Below, piece by piece: positions 55,821-64,000 of a DNA stretch of 64,000 nucleotides. Every line of letters starts with the position of its first letter. Positions within the stretch are counted from its first letter, which is position 1. The stretch covers positions 992,001 to 1,056,000 of the forward strand of contig NZ_CP094380.1 in NCBI RefSeq assembly GCF_022809775.1. Reading direction: 5' to 3'. The position numbers and the translations under genes are program-made. Source of the stretch: Pseudodesulfovibrio tunisiensis (lineage in GTDB: Bacteria; Desulfobacterota; Desulfovibrionia; Desulfovibrionales; Desulfovibrionaceae). The notes under the pieces were generated by a model. The model was not told the DNA's origin. It searched no databases and saw only the letters and a program-made list of their open reading frames with translations.

Positions 55821-57872
55821 CTACTCCATCACGTCGAACTTGGAGAACTTCATGACAAAACCGGCCCGGCCCTGCGTTGCGGAGCGAAGATCGGTGGAAA
55901 AGCCGAACAATTGCCGCAACGGAGCCAGTGCCTGCACCACCTTCTGCCCGGTACGATCGAACATGTTCTCGACCTTGGCCCCCTTGGAGCCGAGCAGGCC
56001 GACCACTTCACCCACGAATTCATCGGGAACGCCGATCTCCACCCACATGATGGGTTCCATGAGTCTGGGAGAGGCGTCCGCCAAGGCACGCTTCAGGGCC
56101 ATGGCCGAAGCCATGCGGTAGCCTGCGGGACTGGATTGGCCCTCCCGACGCCGGATTTCACGCACGCGCACGCGCACGTCCTGCACCGGATAGCCGCGTA
56201 CCACGCCACTCTGCAAGCCGTCGGAAATGCCTTCTTCCACAGCGGAAAGCCAGACTTCGGGCCACGGCTCCGGGTCGAACTCGAGCACGATGTCCACACC
56301 CCTGCCCCGCTTGCGCGGTTCCACTTCCACAGCCACCCAGCCATAGTGCTGCTCATCGCCAAGTTCGCGATCAAACTCCGATTCGGCGGTTGCGGATGCG
56401 CCCAAGGTTTCCTGATACACGACCTGAGGCTTGCCGGTTCTCGGCTCCAGCCTGTATTCCCGACGAAGCCGCTCCAAAATGACTTCCAGATGCAGTTCGC
56501 CCATGCCGGACAGGATGATCTGCCCGGTATCCTCGTCGCGCTGACACGTCAGGGTGGGATCTTCCAGCAGATATTTTTCCAGAACTTCATCGAGCTTGTC
56601 GGATTCCTCGGAATTTCTGGGCTCGATAGCCAGAGAAATGACCGGCTTGTAATCCGCAATCTGCTCCAGAAGAATGGGTTTTTCCCGCAAGGCGAGCGTA
56701 TCGCCGGTTCTGGCGAACTTCATGCCCGCAGCGCCAACCATGTCGCCGGGAAAGGCTGCCTCGACCTTTTCCTTGCGCCCGGCATGAAGCCGGAACAGAC
56801 GCGCTATCCGCTCGTCCTTGTCCTGCGTCACGTTGAAGACGGTGTTCCCGGCTTCCAGACGGCCCGAATAGACGCGAAGAAAAACCAGCTTGCGCCCCGA
56901 ATCCATGCTGACCTTGAAGGCCAGAGCCGAAAGCGGCTCCTTGTGCGACGGCTTGAACGAAATGCGTTCCCTTGTTCCCGGAACAATGCCGGAAGCCGTG
57001 GGCACTTCAAGCGGGCTTGGCAAATAGTCGCACACCGCGTCCATCACCGGCTGCACCCCGATGTTCTTGAGAGCGGAACCGGCCAGAACCGGCACCACGA
57101 CTCTTTCCAGCGTCAGTTTGCGAATGACGGCCTTGATGCGTTCCTCGGGGATGTCCTCGCCGGACAGATACAGTTCAAGCAGCTCGTCATCATGATCGGC
57201 AACAGTTTCCACGAGCCGCTCCCGCCAAGGCAGTACGCGCTCCAGCTCCTCTTCGGACAAGCTTTCCGTACGAAACTCCAATCCCTTGGATTCCTGATCG
57301 AAAACCAGCCGTTTCAGCCGGATGACATCGAACACGCCGCGAAAATCCTGTCCCTCGCCATCCGGTACCTGCACGGCGAGCGGATTGGCCTTGAGACGAG
57401 TGCGCATGGTCTCCAGCACAGCCTCGAAATCAGCTCCCAGCCGGTCCATCTTGTTGATGAACGCGATCTTGGGAACCTTGTAGGCTTCGCTCTGCCGCCA
57501 CACGGTCTCGGACTGGGGCTCCACACCGCTCACGCCGCAAAACACGCCGACCGCACCATCCAGAACGCGCAGGGAACGCTCCACCTCGATGGTGAAGTCC
57601 ACATGGCCCGGGGTATCGATGATGTTCACCAGAAACGACTGCCACGGGCACGTGGTCACGGCCGAGGAAATGGTGATGCCGCGCTCCTGCTCCTCGGGCA
57701 TGTAATCCATGGTGGCCGTGCCCTCATGGACTTCGCCGATGCGATGGATTTTTCCGGAATAGTAGAGAACACGTTCGGTAAACGTGGTCTTTCCGGCGTC
57801 GATATGCGCGATGATGCCGATATTGCGAAGGTTCATGAGAGCCTTCGCCGAAGGAGCATTGCTTTTCGTCAC
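55821..57872 (-). CDS. Elongation factor G-like GTPase (FusA paralogue)
   Basis: 683 residues from GTG 57872, with GGAG 7 bases ahead inside the end of the preceding gene. G1 [10 protein letters not shown]2/switch region [15 protein letters not shown]3 DTPGHVDF and G4 NKMD are intact, followed by domains II-V ([15 protein letters not shown] in III, domain IV with [32 protein letters not shown]). It is not in a str operon (rpsL-rpsG-fusA-tuf), so it is likely a second, EF-G2-type factor for translocation or ribosome recycling; the exact role is not known. Confidence 0.9.
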   Translation of the reverse strand: MTKSNAPSAKALMNLRNIGIIAHIDAGKTTFTERVLYYSGKIHRIGEVHEGTATMDYMPEEQERGITISSAVTTCPWQSFLVNIIDTPGHVDFTIEVERSLRVLDGAVGVFCGVSGVEPQSETVWRQSEAYKVPKIAFINKMDRLGADFEAVLETMRTRLKANPLAVQVPDGEGQDFRGVFDVIRLKRLVFDQESKGLEFRTESLSEEELERVLPWRERLVETVADHDDELLELYLSGEDIPEERIKAVIRKLTLERVVVPVLAGSALKNIGVQPVMDAVCDYLPSPLEVPTASGIVPGTRERISFKPSHKEPLSALAFKVSMDSGRKLVFLRVYSGRLEAGNTVFNVTQDKDERIARLFRLHAGRKEKVEAAFPGDMVGAAGMKFARTGDTLALREKPILLEQIADYKPVISLAIEPRNSEESDKLDEVLEKYLLEDPTLTCQRDEDTGQIILSGMGELHLEVILERLRREYRLEPRTGKPQVVYQETLGASATAESEFDRELGDEQHYGWVAVEVEPRKRGRGVDIVLEFDPEPWPEVWLSAVEEGISDGLQSGVVRGYPVQDVRVRVREIRRREGQSSPAGYRMASAMALKRALADASPRLMEPIMWVEIGVPDEFVGEVVGLLGSKGAKVENMFDRTGQKVVQALAPLRQLFGFSTDLRSATQGRAGFVMKFSKFDVME

Positions 57873-57874
57873 GG

Positions 57875-58756
57875 TCAGTCTCCGATGGCCCAGGTGGTGG
57901 TGTGAAACAGAAAGTGATCGAGATGCAGGTCCGGCCAGACCCAGCAGCCTTCCTGGCCGGGGCATAGCGTCAACTTGGCGCGGGATTGGGCGACGTCGGC
58001 CCGGGCAATGGGCATGTATGCCACGTCCATGATGGAATCAAGGCAATCGTCGAACCCGTTCCCCTCATAGGAAAAATTGTCGGCAGGCAATTCCACTTCC
58101 GTGCCGAACACGCTGAAGATGATATCCGGATGCATGAATGCCAGCGCTTCCAGATCAAAAGTGTTTTCGTCGTCCATCCACACGGTGGCGGCACGGCGAT
58201 ACCGGGGACGCCAGAACGAGATTCGCGACGCGGCCTGAAGTTCCACGGTCTTGATGGCCGCAGCCTTGGGTCCGAGCACGGTGACAGCTCCGGGACGACC
58301 GGTATCCCTGAGTTCGCTGAACAGCCGCTTGGTCTGAAGTTCCGTCAAATCCGCAACGAACTCCTGCCCGACCAGTTCCAGCCCGGTCAGCACGGCCTTT
58401 CGCCAGGGGCCGCCCTTGCCGACCCGAACCGCGACCACATCGCGAATGCCTGCGGCAATGGCCGGAACGATACCGGCAAGCAGCCGGGCCGGGGACAGGA
58501 TGCTGCTGTCGAACAGCACCACCGCGAATTCCACGGGCTCCATTCTGGACGAGGCGGTAAACCCGGCAGGAAAACGCCGGTTCTCCTCCAGCCCGACATG
58601 ACGGCACGGGCCGTACCAGTCGTACAGACGGGCTATGGACGTCTTGATGAGTGCACGCTTTTCAGCGGGGATGTCCCCGTACGCCAAGGCGAACAGGGAA
58701 TCGTCGGGAACGTGCTCTTGCAGCCACTCGGGAAAGGAGAATGTTGATTCGCTCAT
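57875..58756 (-). CDS. Hypothetical protein with a weak histidinol-dehydrogenase-like stretch
   Basis: 293 residues. Residues about 85-165 ([24 protein letters not shown] then [20 protein letters not shown] and [15 protein letters not shown]) recall the fold of HisD/ALDH-like proteins in order and spacing, but catalytic residues are not evident; this is a loose likeness. The start ATG follows directly after the bamD terminator T-run and has no visible ribosome site. The EF-G-like gene starts 2 bases after its stop. Function unknown. Confidence 0.7.
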   Translation of the reverse strand: MSESTFSFPEWLQEHVPDDSLFALAYGDIPAEKRALIKTSIARLYDWYGPCRHVGLEENRRFPAGFTASSRMEPVEFAVVLFDSSILSPARLLAGIVPAIAAGIRDVVAVRVGKGGPWRKAVLTGLELVGQEFVADLTELQTKRLFSELRDTGRPGAVTVLGPKAAAIKTVELQAASRISFWRPRYRRAATVWMDDENTFDLEALAFMHPDIIFSVFGTEVELPADNFSYEGNGFDDCLDSIMDVAYMPIARADVAQSRAKLTLCPGQEGCWVWPDLHLDHFLFHTTTWAIGD

Positions 58757-58759
58757 AAG

Positions 58760-58782
58760 AAAAAAGCGGCCGGAAGACCGCT
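58760..58782 (-). terminator. Terminator after bamD
   Basis: On the minus strand AGCGGTC pairs with GGCCGCT (one G.U) around a TTCC loop, followed by six Ts. It ends three bases before the next ATG (58756), so it both closes bamD and limits the next gene. Confidence 0.85.
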
Positions 58783-58792
58783 GTTCAAATCG

Positions 58793-59521
58793 TTAAAGCC
58801 ACTTCTTGACCCATCTGATCCAACTTCCCTGAATGCGCTGTCGCTCATCCTCGGAAAGCGTCTTCTGATATTCGTAGTAGGAGTATTCGGCCCTCCGTCT
58901 GGCATAGTCGCGCAGGTCCGGGATATCCGAAAAATTCTCCACAACGAACTGGTAGCGGTTCCAGGCAGGACCGTACTTTTCGGTCCGCCAGTAGAAATCC
59001 GCAATGAAGACTTCGTGTTCGGCCAGAATTCTCCTGCTTTCCAGAATGAGTCCCCGTGCGGATTGCGCATACTTGGAATCCGGGTACGACTCTTCGAGAC
59101 GGTAGAAGTATTCCAGTCCTTCCTTGATGTTTTCCTGCCTCCTGTCGATGGAGCGGAACATCTTGTAGTTGGACATGCCGATCTGGAACAGGACATAATC
59201 CAGTTCCTCGTAGCTGGGATGCAATGCTTCGAATTCCTTGTAGGAATCCAAAGCCTGAAGGTAGTCCTCGTTGAGGAAGTAGGCGTCTCCAAGACCCAGT
59301 TCCGCCTTGAGGGCGAACGGGCTGAACGGGAAACGGTCCTTGATCTTGCCAAAATATTCCTGTGCCTCGATGTAATCCTTCTCGCTCATGGCATCGGTTC
59401 CGGCTTCCCACAACTCCTGCGCCGTATCCTCGGGCGGAGGCAGGAAATACGCGTCAATAAGCGCACAGCCGGACGAAGCCAGCAGCAAAAGCATCAACAT
59501 CGGGGCAAACAAACGCCTCAT
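58793..59521 (-). CDS. bamD: Outer membrane protein assembly factor BamD
   Basis: 242 residues from ATG 59521 with GGGAG 5 bases ahead. A lipoprotein signal ends in LLLASSGC, making Cys about 18 the lipidated residue. TPR-like repeats follow: AQELWEAGTDAMSEKDYIEAQEYFGKI, then FALKAELGLGDAYFLNEDYLQALDSY and an HPSYEELDYVLFQIGMSNYKMF block, the BamD plan. It belongs to the BAM complex that inserts beta-barrels into the outer membrane. It follows trxB by 9 bases. Confidence 0.9.
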   Translation of the reverse strand: MRRLFAPMLMLLLLASSGCALIDAYFLPPPEDTAQELWEAGTDAMSEKDYIEAQEYFGKIKDRFPFSPFALKAELGLGDAYFLNEDYLQALDSYKEFEALHPSYEELDYVLFQIGMSNYKMFRSIDRRQENIKEGLEYFYRLEESYPDSKYAQSARGLILESRRILAEHEVFIADFYWRTEKYGPAWNRYQFVVENFSDIPDLRDYARRRAEYSYYEYQKTLSEDERQRIQGSWIRWVKKWL

Positions 59522-59530
59522 CACGACTCC

Positions 59531-60451
59531 CTAGTACCCCATCTGCTCCAGATAAGAGAAGGCCGCAGTTGCGGCGGTGGCTCCATCGCCCACGGCGGTG
59601 GCCACCTGGCGGCACATTTTCGACCGGATGTCGCCTGCGGCAAAAATGCCCGGGACACTGGTCCGCATTTCCTGATCCGTAAGGATGCCATTGGGATCAC
59701 GCTTCACGTCTTCGGGAACGAAATCCATGATCGGCTCGAATCCCACGAAGATGAAGCAACCGTCCAACTCCAAACGGCTCTTTTCGCCGGTCTTGACGTT
59801 TTTCAGGGCAAGGGCTTCCAAATCATCCCCGCCCACGATCTCTTCAACAACAGTGCTGCGGATCACATTGATCTTGTCGTGCTTGAAACACTTGTCCTGA
59901 TAGCAGAACAAACCGCGAAATTCGTCGCGGCGATGAATGAGATGCACCTTGCTGCACAGCCGGGCCAGATACAGGGCCTCTTCCAGAGCGGAATTGCCTC
60001 CCCCGACCACGGCAACCTCGCGATCCCGAAAAAAATTCCCGTCGCACAGAGCGCAGTAGGACACGCCGCGTCCCAAAAGCCGATCCTCGCCGGGCACGCC
60101 CAGCTTGCGATACCGCGCACCGGAGGCGAGCACGATGACCTTTGCACCCACGACCTCGTCGCCGACCGCGATCTCGTGGATCGTCTTGCCCACGGTGATG
60201 GACCGTACTTCGTCATTGATCCGGTCCAATTCGTAATTATCCAGATGTGCGGAGAACTTGTCGGACAGCTCCCAGCCCTGCAACCCTTCGGGGAAACCGG
60301 GATAATTCTCGATTTCCGAGGTCAGCAGCACCTGTCCGCCCGGCGACAGCTTCTCGATCATGGCCGTCCTGACTCCGGCACGCAAAAGATAAAGGGCGGC
60401 CGTCATTCCAGCCGGACCGCCCCCAATAACTACGGCGTCGTATTCTCTCAT
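59531..60451 (-). CDS. trxB: Thioredoxin-disulfide reductase
   Basis: 306 residues. FAD-binding VVIGGGPAGMTAALYLLRAG, the redox CxxC in YCALCDG (usual form CATCDG), the NAD(P)H site VVGGGNSALEEALYLA and the C-terminal FAD motif GIFAAGDIRSKMCRQVATAVGDGATAA are intact. It reduces thioredoxin; it lies directly downstream of trxA (3-base gap). The NAD(P)H-binding residues HRRDEF suggest the Arg-containing NADPH type. Confidence 0.96.
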   Translation of the reverse strand: MREYDAVVIGGGPAGMTAALYLLRAGVRTAMIEKLSPGGQVLLTSEIENYPGFPEGLQGWELSDKFSAHLDNYELDRINDEVRSITVGKTIHEIAVGDEVVGAKVIVLASGARYRKLGVPGEDRLLGRGVSYCALCDGNFFRDREVAVVGGGNSALEEALYLARLCSKVHLIHRRDEFRGLFCYQDKCFKHDKINVIRSTVVEEIVGGDDLEALALKNVKTGEKSRLELDGCFIFVGFEPIMDFVPEDVKRDPNGILTDQEMRTSVPGIFAAGDIRSKMCRQVATAVGDGATAATAAFSYLEQMGY

Positions 60452-60454
60452 GAA

Positions 60455-60775
60455 CTACAGAGCCTTTTTGCTGATCATTTCCTTGATGCTGCTTTTGGAC
60501 ACAGCACCAGTGCTCTGATCCAGCACCTCTCCGCCCTTGAACAGGATCAGGGTGGGAATGGCGCGAATGCCGTATTTCCCGGGGGTGGCGGAATTCTCGT
60601 CCACGTTCATCTTGGCGATCTTGACCTGACCGGCGTATTCATCGGCCAGCTCGTCGATAACGGGACCCATAGCCCTGCAGGGGCCGCACCAGGGCGCCCA
60701 GAAGTCAATCAGGACGGGCAGATCGCAGTTCAACACTTCTTCCTCAAAGTTGCTGTCGGTCACCTGAATGGCCAT
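60455..60775 (-). CDS. trxA: Thioredoxin
   Basis: 106 residues with the full thioredoxin fold and WCGPCRA active site (about 31-37), cis-Pro in IRAIPTLILFKGG. AAGGAG 6 bases before the ATG. It provides electrons for ribonucleotide reductase, APS reductase-type enzymes and disulfide reduction. The gap 60776-60922 upstream holds its start region (TTGACC in it) and the end of tsaD; no other gene is seen there. Confidence 0.96.
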   Translation of the reverse strand: MAIQVTDSNFEEEVLNCDLPVLIDFWAPWCGPCRAMGPVIDELADEYAGQVKIAKMNVDENSATPGKYGIRAIPTLILFKGGEVLDQSTGAVSKSSIKEMISKKAL

Positions 60776-60922
60776 GAATATCTCCTTATTATTCGTTGCA
60801 TCGGCTCGAAGCCGTTACCCTCTACCCGCCCGCGGCGTTCACACGAAACGTCAGGACGGTCAAACCAAGATACATAAACTAGTTGCCCCCCATCCACCTG
60901 TCAAGCTGGACCGGGGAAAATA

Positions 60923-62011
60923 TCACCTGCGGCAGACGCTGTCCGGCCCATGCCAATCCAGTGGCACGACGCGTCCGCGGGGTATCGCCTCCAGATCGAG
61001 ATCATGGGCATACCCGGCCTCGGCAAATCGTTCACCGGCATGGGCGATCATGGCGCCATTGTCCGTGCACAGACCAAGCCCGGGCAAAGTCAGCTCGATC
61101 CCCTGTTTTGCAGCCAGTTCCGTCATGAAGGAACGGATCATGGAATTGGCAGCCACGCCGCCCGCCACGATCAGGCTTTCGACCTTTCCAGCCTGTTTCA
61201 AGGCACGTTCCACCTTGATGCGCAGCGTGTCGGCAACGCTCCAGTTGAAGGACGCACACATTTCGGCAAGCTGTTCGCGACGCGGCCCTACAACATGCTC
61301 CAGCAGGGATGCGTCGGCCATCTCGCTCATGACCAGTTCGGGATGAGCAGCCACATGGTTGGCCACGGCGGTCTTCAGACCGCTGAAACTGAAATCCAGA
61401 CTCGGATTGTCAATGAACGCACGGGGAAACATCTTTTTGTCCGGCTCGGCCTCGGAAGCAAGGTTGTCGATCCATCGGCCACCGGGGTACGGAAAATTCA
61501 GCACCTTGGCGACCTTGTCGAACGCCTCGCCTGCCGCATCATCCAATGTCCGGCCCAGCAATTCGAATTCACAGTCCGAGCGGATCAGATAGGTATGGGT
61601 GTGTCCGCCCGAAACCAGCAACCCCAAGGCAGGGAAATGCAGCTCGCGCTCAAGTCCGGCCGCCAGCAGATGCGCCCAGAGGTGATTCACGCCCACCAGC
61701 CGTGCGCCCGTGGACAGTGCCAGTCCCTTGGCAAAACTCACGCCTACCAGAAGACTGCCGAGCAAGCCGGGACCGCGCGCCACGGCAACAGCCTCTATAT
61801 CGTCCACGGAAACGCCGGTTTCCCGCAGCAAATCCTCGAACAACCCGGGCAGCACGCGCAAATGCTCCCGGGAGGCTATTTCCGGGACCACGCCCCCGAA
61901 CAGGGCATGCACGTCCACCTGCGACGCAATCCTTTCCCCGAGAAGCCGACCGCCGTCCACCAGAGCAACAGCGGTTTCATCGCAGGAACTCTCAATACCG
62001 AGTGTCAGCAT
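60923..62011 (-). CDS. tsaD: tRNA N6-adenosine threonylcarbamoyltransferase TsaD
   Basis: 362 residues from ATG 62011, overlapping the fbp stop (TGATG). [16 protein letters not shown] at the start, [20 protein letters not shown], the metal-binding HxxxH in NHLWAHLLA (usual form HMEGH), SGGHTHTYL and the C-terminal [24 protein letters not shown] complete the ASKHA fold. It transfers threonylcarbamoyl to A37 of ANN-decoding tRNAs. TrmO (10.9 kb) can methylate its product. Confidence 0.95.
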   Translation of the reverse strand: MLTLGIESSCDETAVALVDGGRLLGERIASQVDVHALFGGVVPEIASREHLRVLPGLFEDLLRETGVSVDDIEAVAVARGPGLLGSLLVGVSFAKGLALSTGARLVGVNHLWAHLLAAGLERELHFPALGLLVSGGHTHTYLIRSDCEFELLGRTLDDAAGEAFDKVAKVLNFPYPGGRWIDNLASEAEPDKKMFPRAFIDNPSLDFSFSGLKTAVANHVAAHPELVMSEMADASLLEHVVGPRREQLAEMCASFNWSVADTLRIKVERALKQAGKVESLIVAGGVAANSMIRSFMTELAAKQGIELTLPGLGLCTDNGAMIAHAGERFAEAGYAHDLDLEAIPRGRVVPLDWHGPDSVCRR

Positions 62012-63045
62012 CAGGCCTTCTTTGCGCTCGCCTTGGCCTCTTCCTCGAAGATTTCCTGAATCTTGAGGACATCGTTTCGCGAACCGCAGTAGAACGGAAC
62101 GCGCTGGTGCAGATGGTCGGGCTCGATGTCGAGGATGCGATTGACGCCGTCCGTGGCCATGCCGCCCGCCTGCTCCACGATGAAGGCCATGGGATTGCAT
62201 TCGCAGGTAAGCCGCAACTTGCCCGTGGGCTTCTTGGGGTCGCGCACATCCGGCGGATACATGAAGACACCGCCGTACAGCAGATTGCGATGGAAATCGG
62301 CAACCAGCGAACCGATGTAGCGCAGACTGTAGGGCTTCTTGAGCGCATTCCTGTTGGACTTGAAATAGTTCAACGCCTTGCGCATGGAGGGGCTCCAGTA
62401 CTTGTAGTTCCCCTCGTTCACGGAATATATCTTGCCCTGCTCCGGAATCTGGATGTTGGGATGGGACAGCAGAAACTCTCCCACGCTCGGGTCAAGGGTG
62501 AATCCGTGCACGCCGTCGCCCGTGGTCAGCACAAGCATGGTGGAGGTGCCGTACAGCACATATCCGGCGGCAACCTGTTCCGCCCCCTTCTGAAGCACAT
62601 CGCCTGCCAGCAAAGGCTCTTCCGGGTCGCTATTGCGACGGAAGATGGAAAAGATCGTACCGATATTGACATTCACGTCGATATTGGAGGACCCGTCCAG
62701 CGGGTCGAAAATCATGATGTAATCGCCTCTGGGCAGGGAATCCGGGACTTCGATGATGTCGGCATTCTCCTCGGAGGCCATGGCGCACAGCACGCCGGAC
62801 CGGGACAGCCGATGGATCAGGATGCGGTTGGCGTATTCGTCAAGCTTCTTGACCTCTTCGCCCTGCACGTTGATCTCGCCGGTAAAGCCCAGAACATCCA
62901 CCAAACCGGCCTTTGTCACCTCTCGGGCAATGATCTTGGCGGACATGACCAACTCGTTCAGGAGCCGGGAAAACTGTCCGGTCGCACCCGGAATCCGTTT
63001 CTGATGCAGCATAATGTGTTCTGTCACGGTGACTTGCTGCGGCAT
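62011..63045 (-). CDS. fbp: Fructose-1,6-bisphosphatase class 1
   Basis: 344 residues from ATG 63045 with AAGGAGG ahead. The metal site is [24 protein letters not shown] (about 120-143, core DPLDGSSN), and the substrate end is [20 protein letters not shown]. It hydrolyses fructose 1,6-bisphosphate in gluconeogenesis. It overlaps the tsaD start by one base, and a lipoprotein gene lies 48 bases upstream. Confidence 0.96.
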   Translation of the reverse strand: MPQQVTVTEHIMLHQKRIPGATGQFSRLLNELVMSAKIIAREVTKAGLVDVLGFTGEINVQGEEVKKLDEYANRILIHRLSRSGVLCAMASEENADIIEVPDSLPRGDYIMIFDPLDGSSNIDVNVNIGTIFSIFRRNSDPEEPLLAGDVLQKGAEQVAAGYVLYGTSTMLVLTTGDGVHGFTLDPSVGEFLLSHPNIQIPEQGKIYSVNEGNYKYWSPSMRKALNYFKSNRNALKKPYSLRYIGSLVADFHRNLLYGGVFMYPPDVRDPKKPTGKLRLTCECNPMAFIVEQAGGMATDGVNRILDIEPDHLHQRVPFYCGSRNDVLKIQEIFEEEAKASAKKA

Positions 63046-63093
63046 GGCCACCTCCTTAGCCCACGTTTTCATGGAATATCCTTCGCCGAAGCG

Positions 63094-63882
63094 TTAAAAC
63101 AACCACCAGCCGGAATCGCCGTCCGCCTTTGGATCGACGCTTTCAGTGGCATAAATGTAATACTCTTCCCCGATGTATTTGACCAGCCAGGTGTAATATT
63201 TATCACCCACCTTGACCTGCCCCTGCACATGTTCCCTGAGAATCTCGTCCCATGGAAGGTCCAGAATTCCGCGCTCGTCCACCTCACCCAGAGACCAGAC
63301 GCCTCCGCCCGGATGGATGAACAGCAGCTCCTCGGGGTGGGGAGCCAGATTCAACAGGCTTCGGGGATCAAACCCCACGCCGATGAGTCCCTTGAAATCG
63401 ATGTTCTCGAAATAGGGGCGACCAATATACAGCTCAGCCCCGAGGTCGGCGTAGTCCACAACCGTAGCCATGGAAATTTCACGCCAGACGCCCCAGAATT
63501 CCAGCGGTTCGCTGAATTTCTTGATGGGAATCCCGGGCTGCTGAAAAAGAATTTCCCCATTTCCGTCGGTCACGAATACGCGATGCACCCAAGGAAACCG
63601 GGTCACGAGCAGCTTCTGCCAATTCTCGTCAGGCTTGGAATCCTTGTCTTCCACGAAACGAATCAGGGAAGACAGCGGCCCATCCACAGGCGTCATGAGC
63701 TTGGCCAGCTTTTCCTGATTGGGATTGGTGAACTGATAGCTGTCCGTATCGATTTCCGGCGGAGGATCAATATAATCCTTGGTAGTCTCCCAGGATTGCT
63801 TCACATATTTCTTGGTGGAGTGCCACGTGCTGCAACCGGGCAAAACCAAAAGCAAGACGAACAGAAGAACAGACTTTCTCAT
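63094..63882 (-). CDS. Lipoprotein of unknown function (262 aa)
   Basis: A lipoprotein signal (VLLFVLLLVLPGCS, lipidated Cys about 17) leads a 245-residue mature protein. Residues 70-240 (LVTRFPWVHRVFVTDGNGEILFQQPG, ELYIGRPYFENIDFKGLIGVGFDPRSLLNLA) look like a PAS/Cache-type extracellular sensor fold, which is inference. It has no catalytic motif that I can name. First gene of the lipoprotein-fbp-tsaD run. Confidence 0.78.
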   Translation of the reverse strand: MRKSVLLFVLLLVLPGCSTWHSTKKYVKQSWETTKDYIDPPPEIDTDSYQFTNPNQEKLAKLMTPVDGPLSSLIRFVEDKDSKPDENWQKLLVTRFPWVHRVFVTDGNGEILFQQPGIPIKKFSEPLEFWGVWREISMATVVDYADLGAELYIGRPYFENIDFKGLIGVGFDPRSLLNLAPHPEELLFIHPGGGVWSLGEVDERGILDLPWDEILREHVQGQVKVGDKYYTWLVKYIGEEYYIYATESVDPKADGDSGWWLF

Positions 63883-63963
63883 AAAATCGATTGAATCCTG
63901 ACGGTAACAGGCCGCCCGATCACACGGACGGCCCGGTTTTCACAAAAACGGCGGAAGCCGAAA

Positions 63964-64000
63964 TCAGGCTTGTACCCGGGCCTCGAATCTGGCGGCAAGC
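63964..64000 (-). CDS. C-terminal end of a gene running off the window
   Basis: On the minus strand an open frame enters from the right edge and ends LAARFEARVQA at TGA 63966-63964. It is too short to identify. Between it and the lipoprotein gene, 63905-63945 can fold into a G+C-rich hairpin without a clear T-run. Confidence 0.4.
   Translation of the reverse strand, partial: LAARFEARVQA

Noticed and set aside
55461..57905. Long plus-strand open frame opposite the EF-G-like gene
   Set aside because: Antisense shadow; the minus strand encodes complete GTPase motifs and DUF2062.
61546..63894. Long plus-strand open frame opposite tsaD, fbp and the lipoprotein
   Set aside because: Antisense shadow of three well-supported genes.

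Overview
The window is GC-rich chromosomal DNA that reads as a member of the Desulfovibrionales (Desulfovibrio/Pseudodesulfovibrio-like, sulfate-reducer lineage). That placement is an inference from protein style: a PaaK-type ligase paired with a double-ACT protein, a class I FBPase, and a run of small lineage-typical proteins (DUF465, DUF167, DivIVA-like and YggT next to ilvBN). I see no insertion sequence, prophage, CRISPR array, tRNA or rRNA. No stretch over 300 bases lacks a gene. Most of the window is housekeeping DNA in short, tightly packed operons.

Layout. 1-5.5 kb: tail of an oligopeptide ABC ATPase; an HD-domain protein and a LysE exporter behind a perfect 25-base palindrome; an ECF-type metal transporter pair cbiQO (cbiQ frameshifted); a MATE exporter; a DUF2156 protein. 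5.6-12.2 kb: glycosyltransferase, AP-superfamily phosphodiesterase, UvrD-like helicase, thiL, trmO and an alpha/beta hydrolase. 12.3-19.7 kb (minus): UPF0316, then an operon ending in ilvB-ilvN-ilvC. 20-31.8 kb: tatA, pgsA, two secreted unknowns, sixA, miaA-coaD-rsmD-beta-CASP nuclease, LOG protein, EamA transporter, gpmI, rsfS, nitroreductase. 32-36.6 kb: DUF547 protein, then paaK plus a double-ACT gene, rtcB and an HPt protein. 36.6-44 kb (minus): MATE, dapB, ligA (frameshifted), RCK potassium channel, uvrB. 44-49.4 kb: the N-degron set clpS-clpA-aat, a CYTH protein, crcB and DUF190. 49.5-55 kb (minus): chemotaxis operon mcp-cheA-cheB. 55-64 kb (minus): DUF2062, EF-G paralogue, bamD, trxB, trxA, tsaD, fbp and a lipoprotein.

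The most notable item is the 228-base gap upstream of paaK. It contains a complete amino-acid attenuator: a 21-codon leader peptide with four consecutive phenylalanine codons, mutually exclusive 1:2, 2:3 and 3:4 pairings, and a terminator with eight Ts just before paaK. Control by charged Phe-tRNA suggests that this phenylacetate-CoA ligase and its ACT partner work in phenylalanine supply (aryl-acid salvage and reductive carboxylation) rather than in phenylacetate degradation.

A second notable item is the chemoreceptor at 52,947-55,028. It carries an H-NOX heme domain at its C-terminus, after the signalling domain. The proximal His, the YxSxR motif and the distal Tyr typical of O2-binding H-NOX are all present, and the gene sits directly upstream of cheA-cheB. 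Two otherwise intact genes, cbiQ and ligA, are each broken by a one-base frame change. Because LigA is normally essential, sequence error is the first explanation to test.
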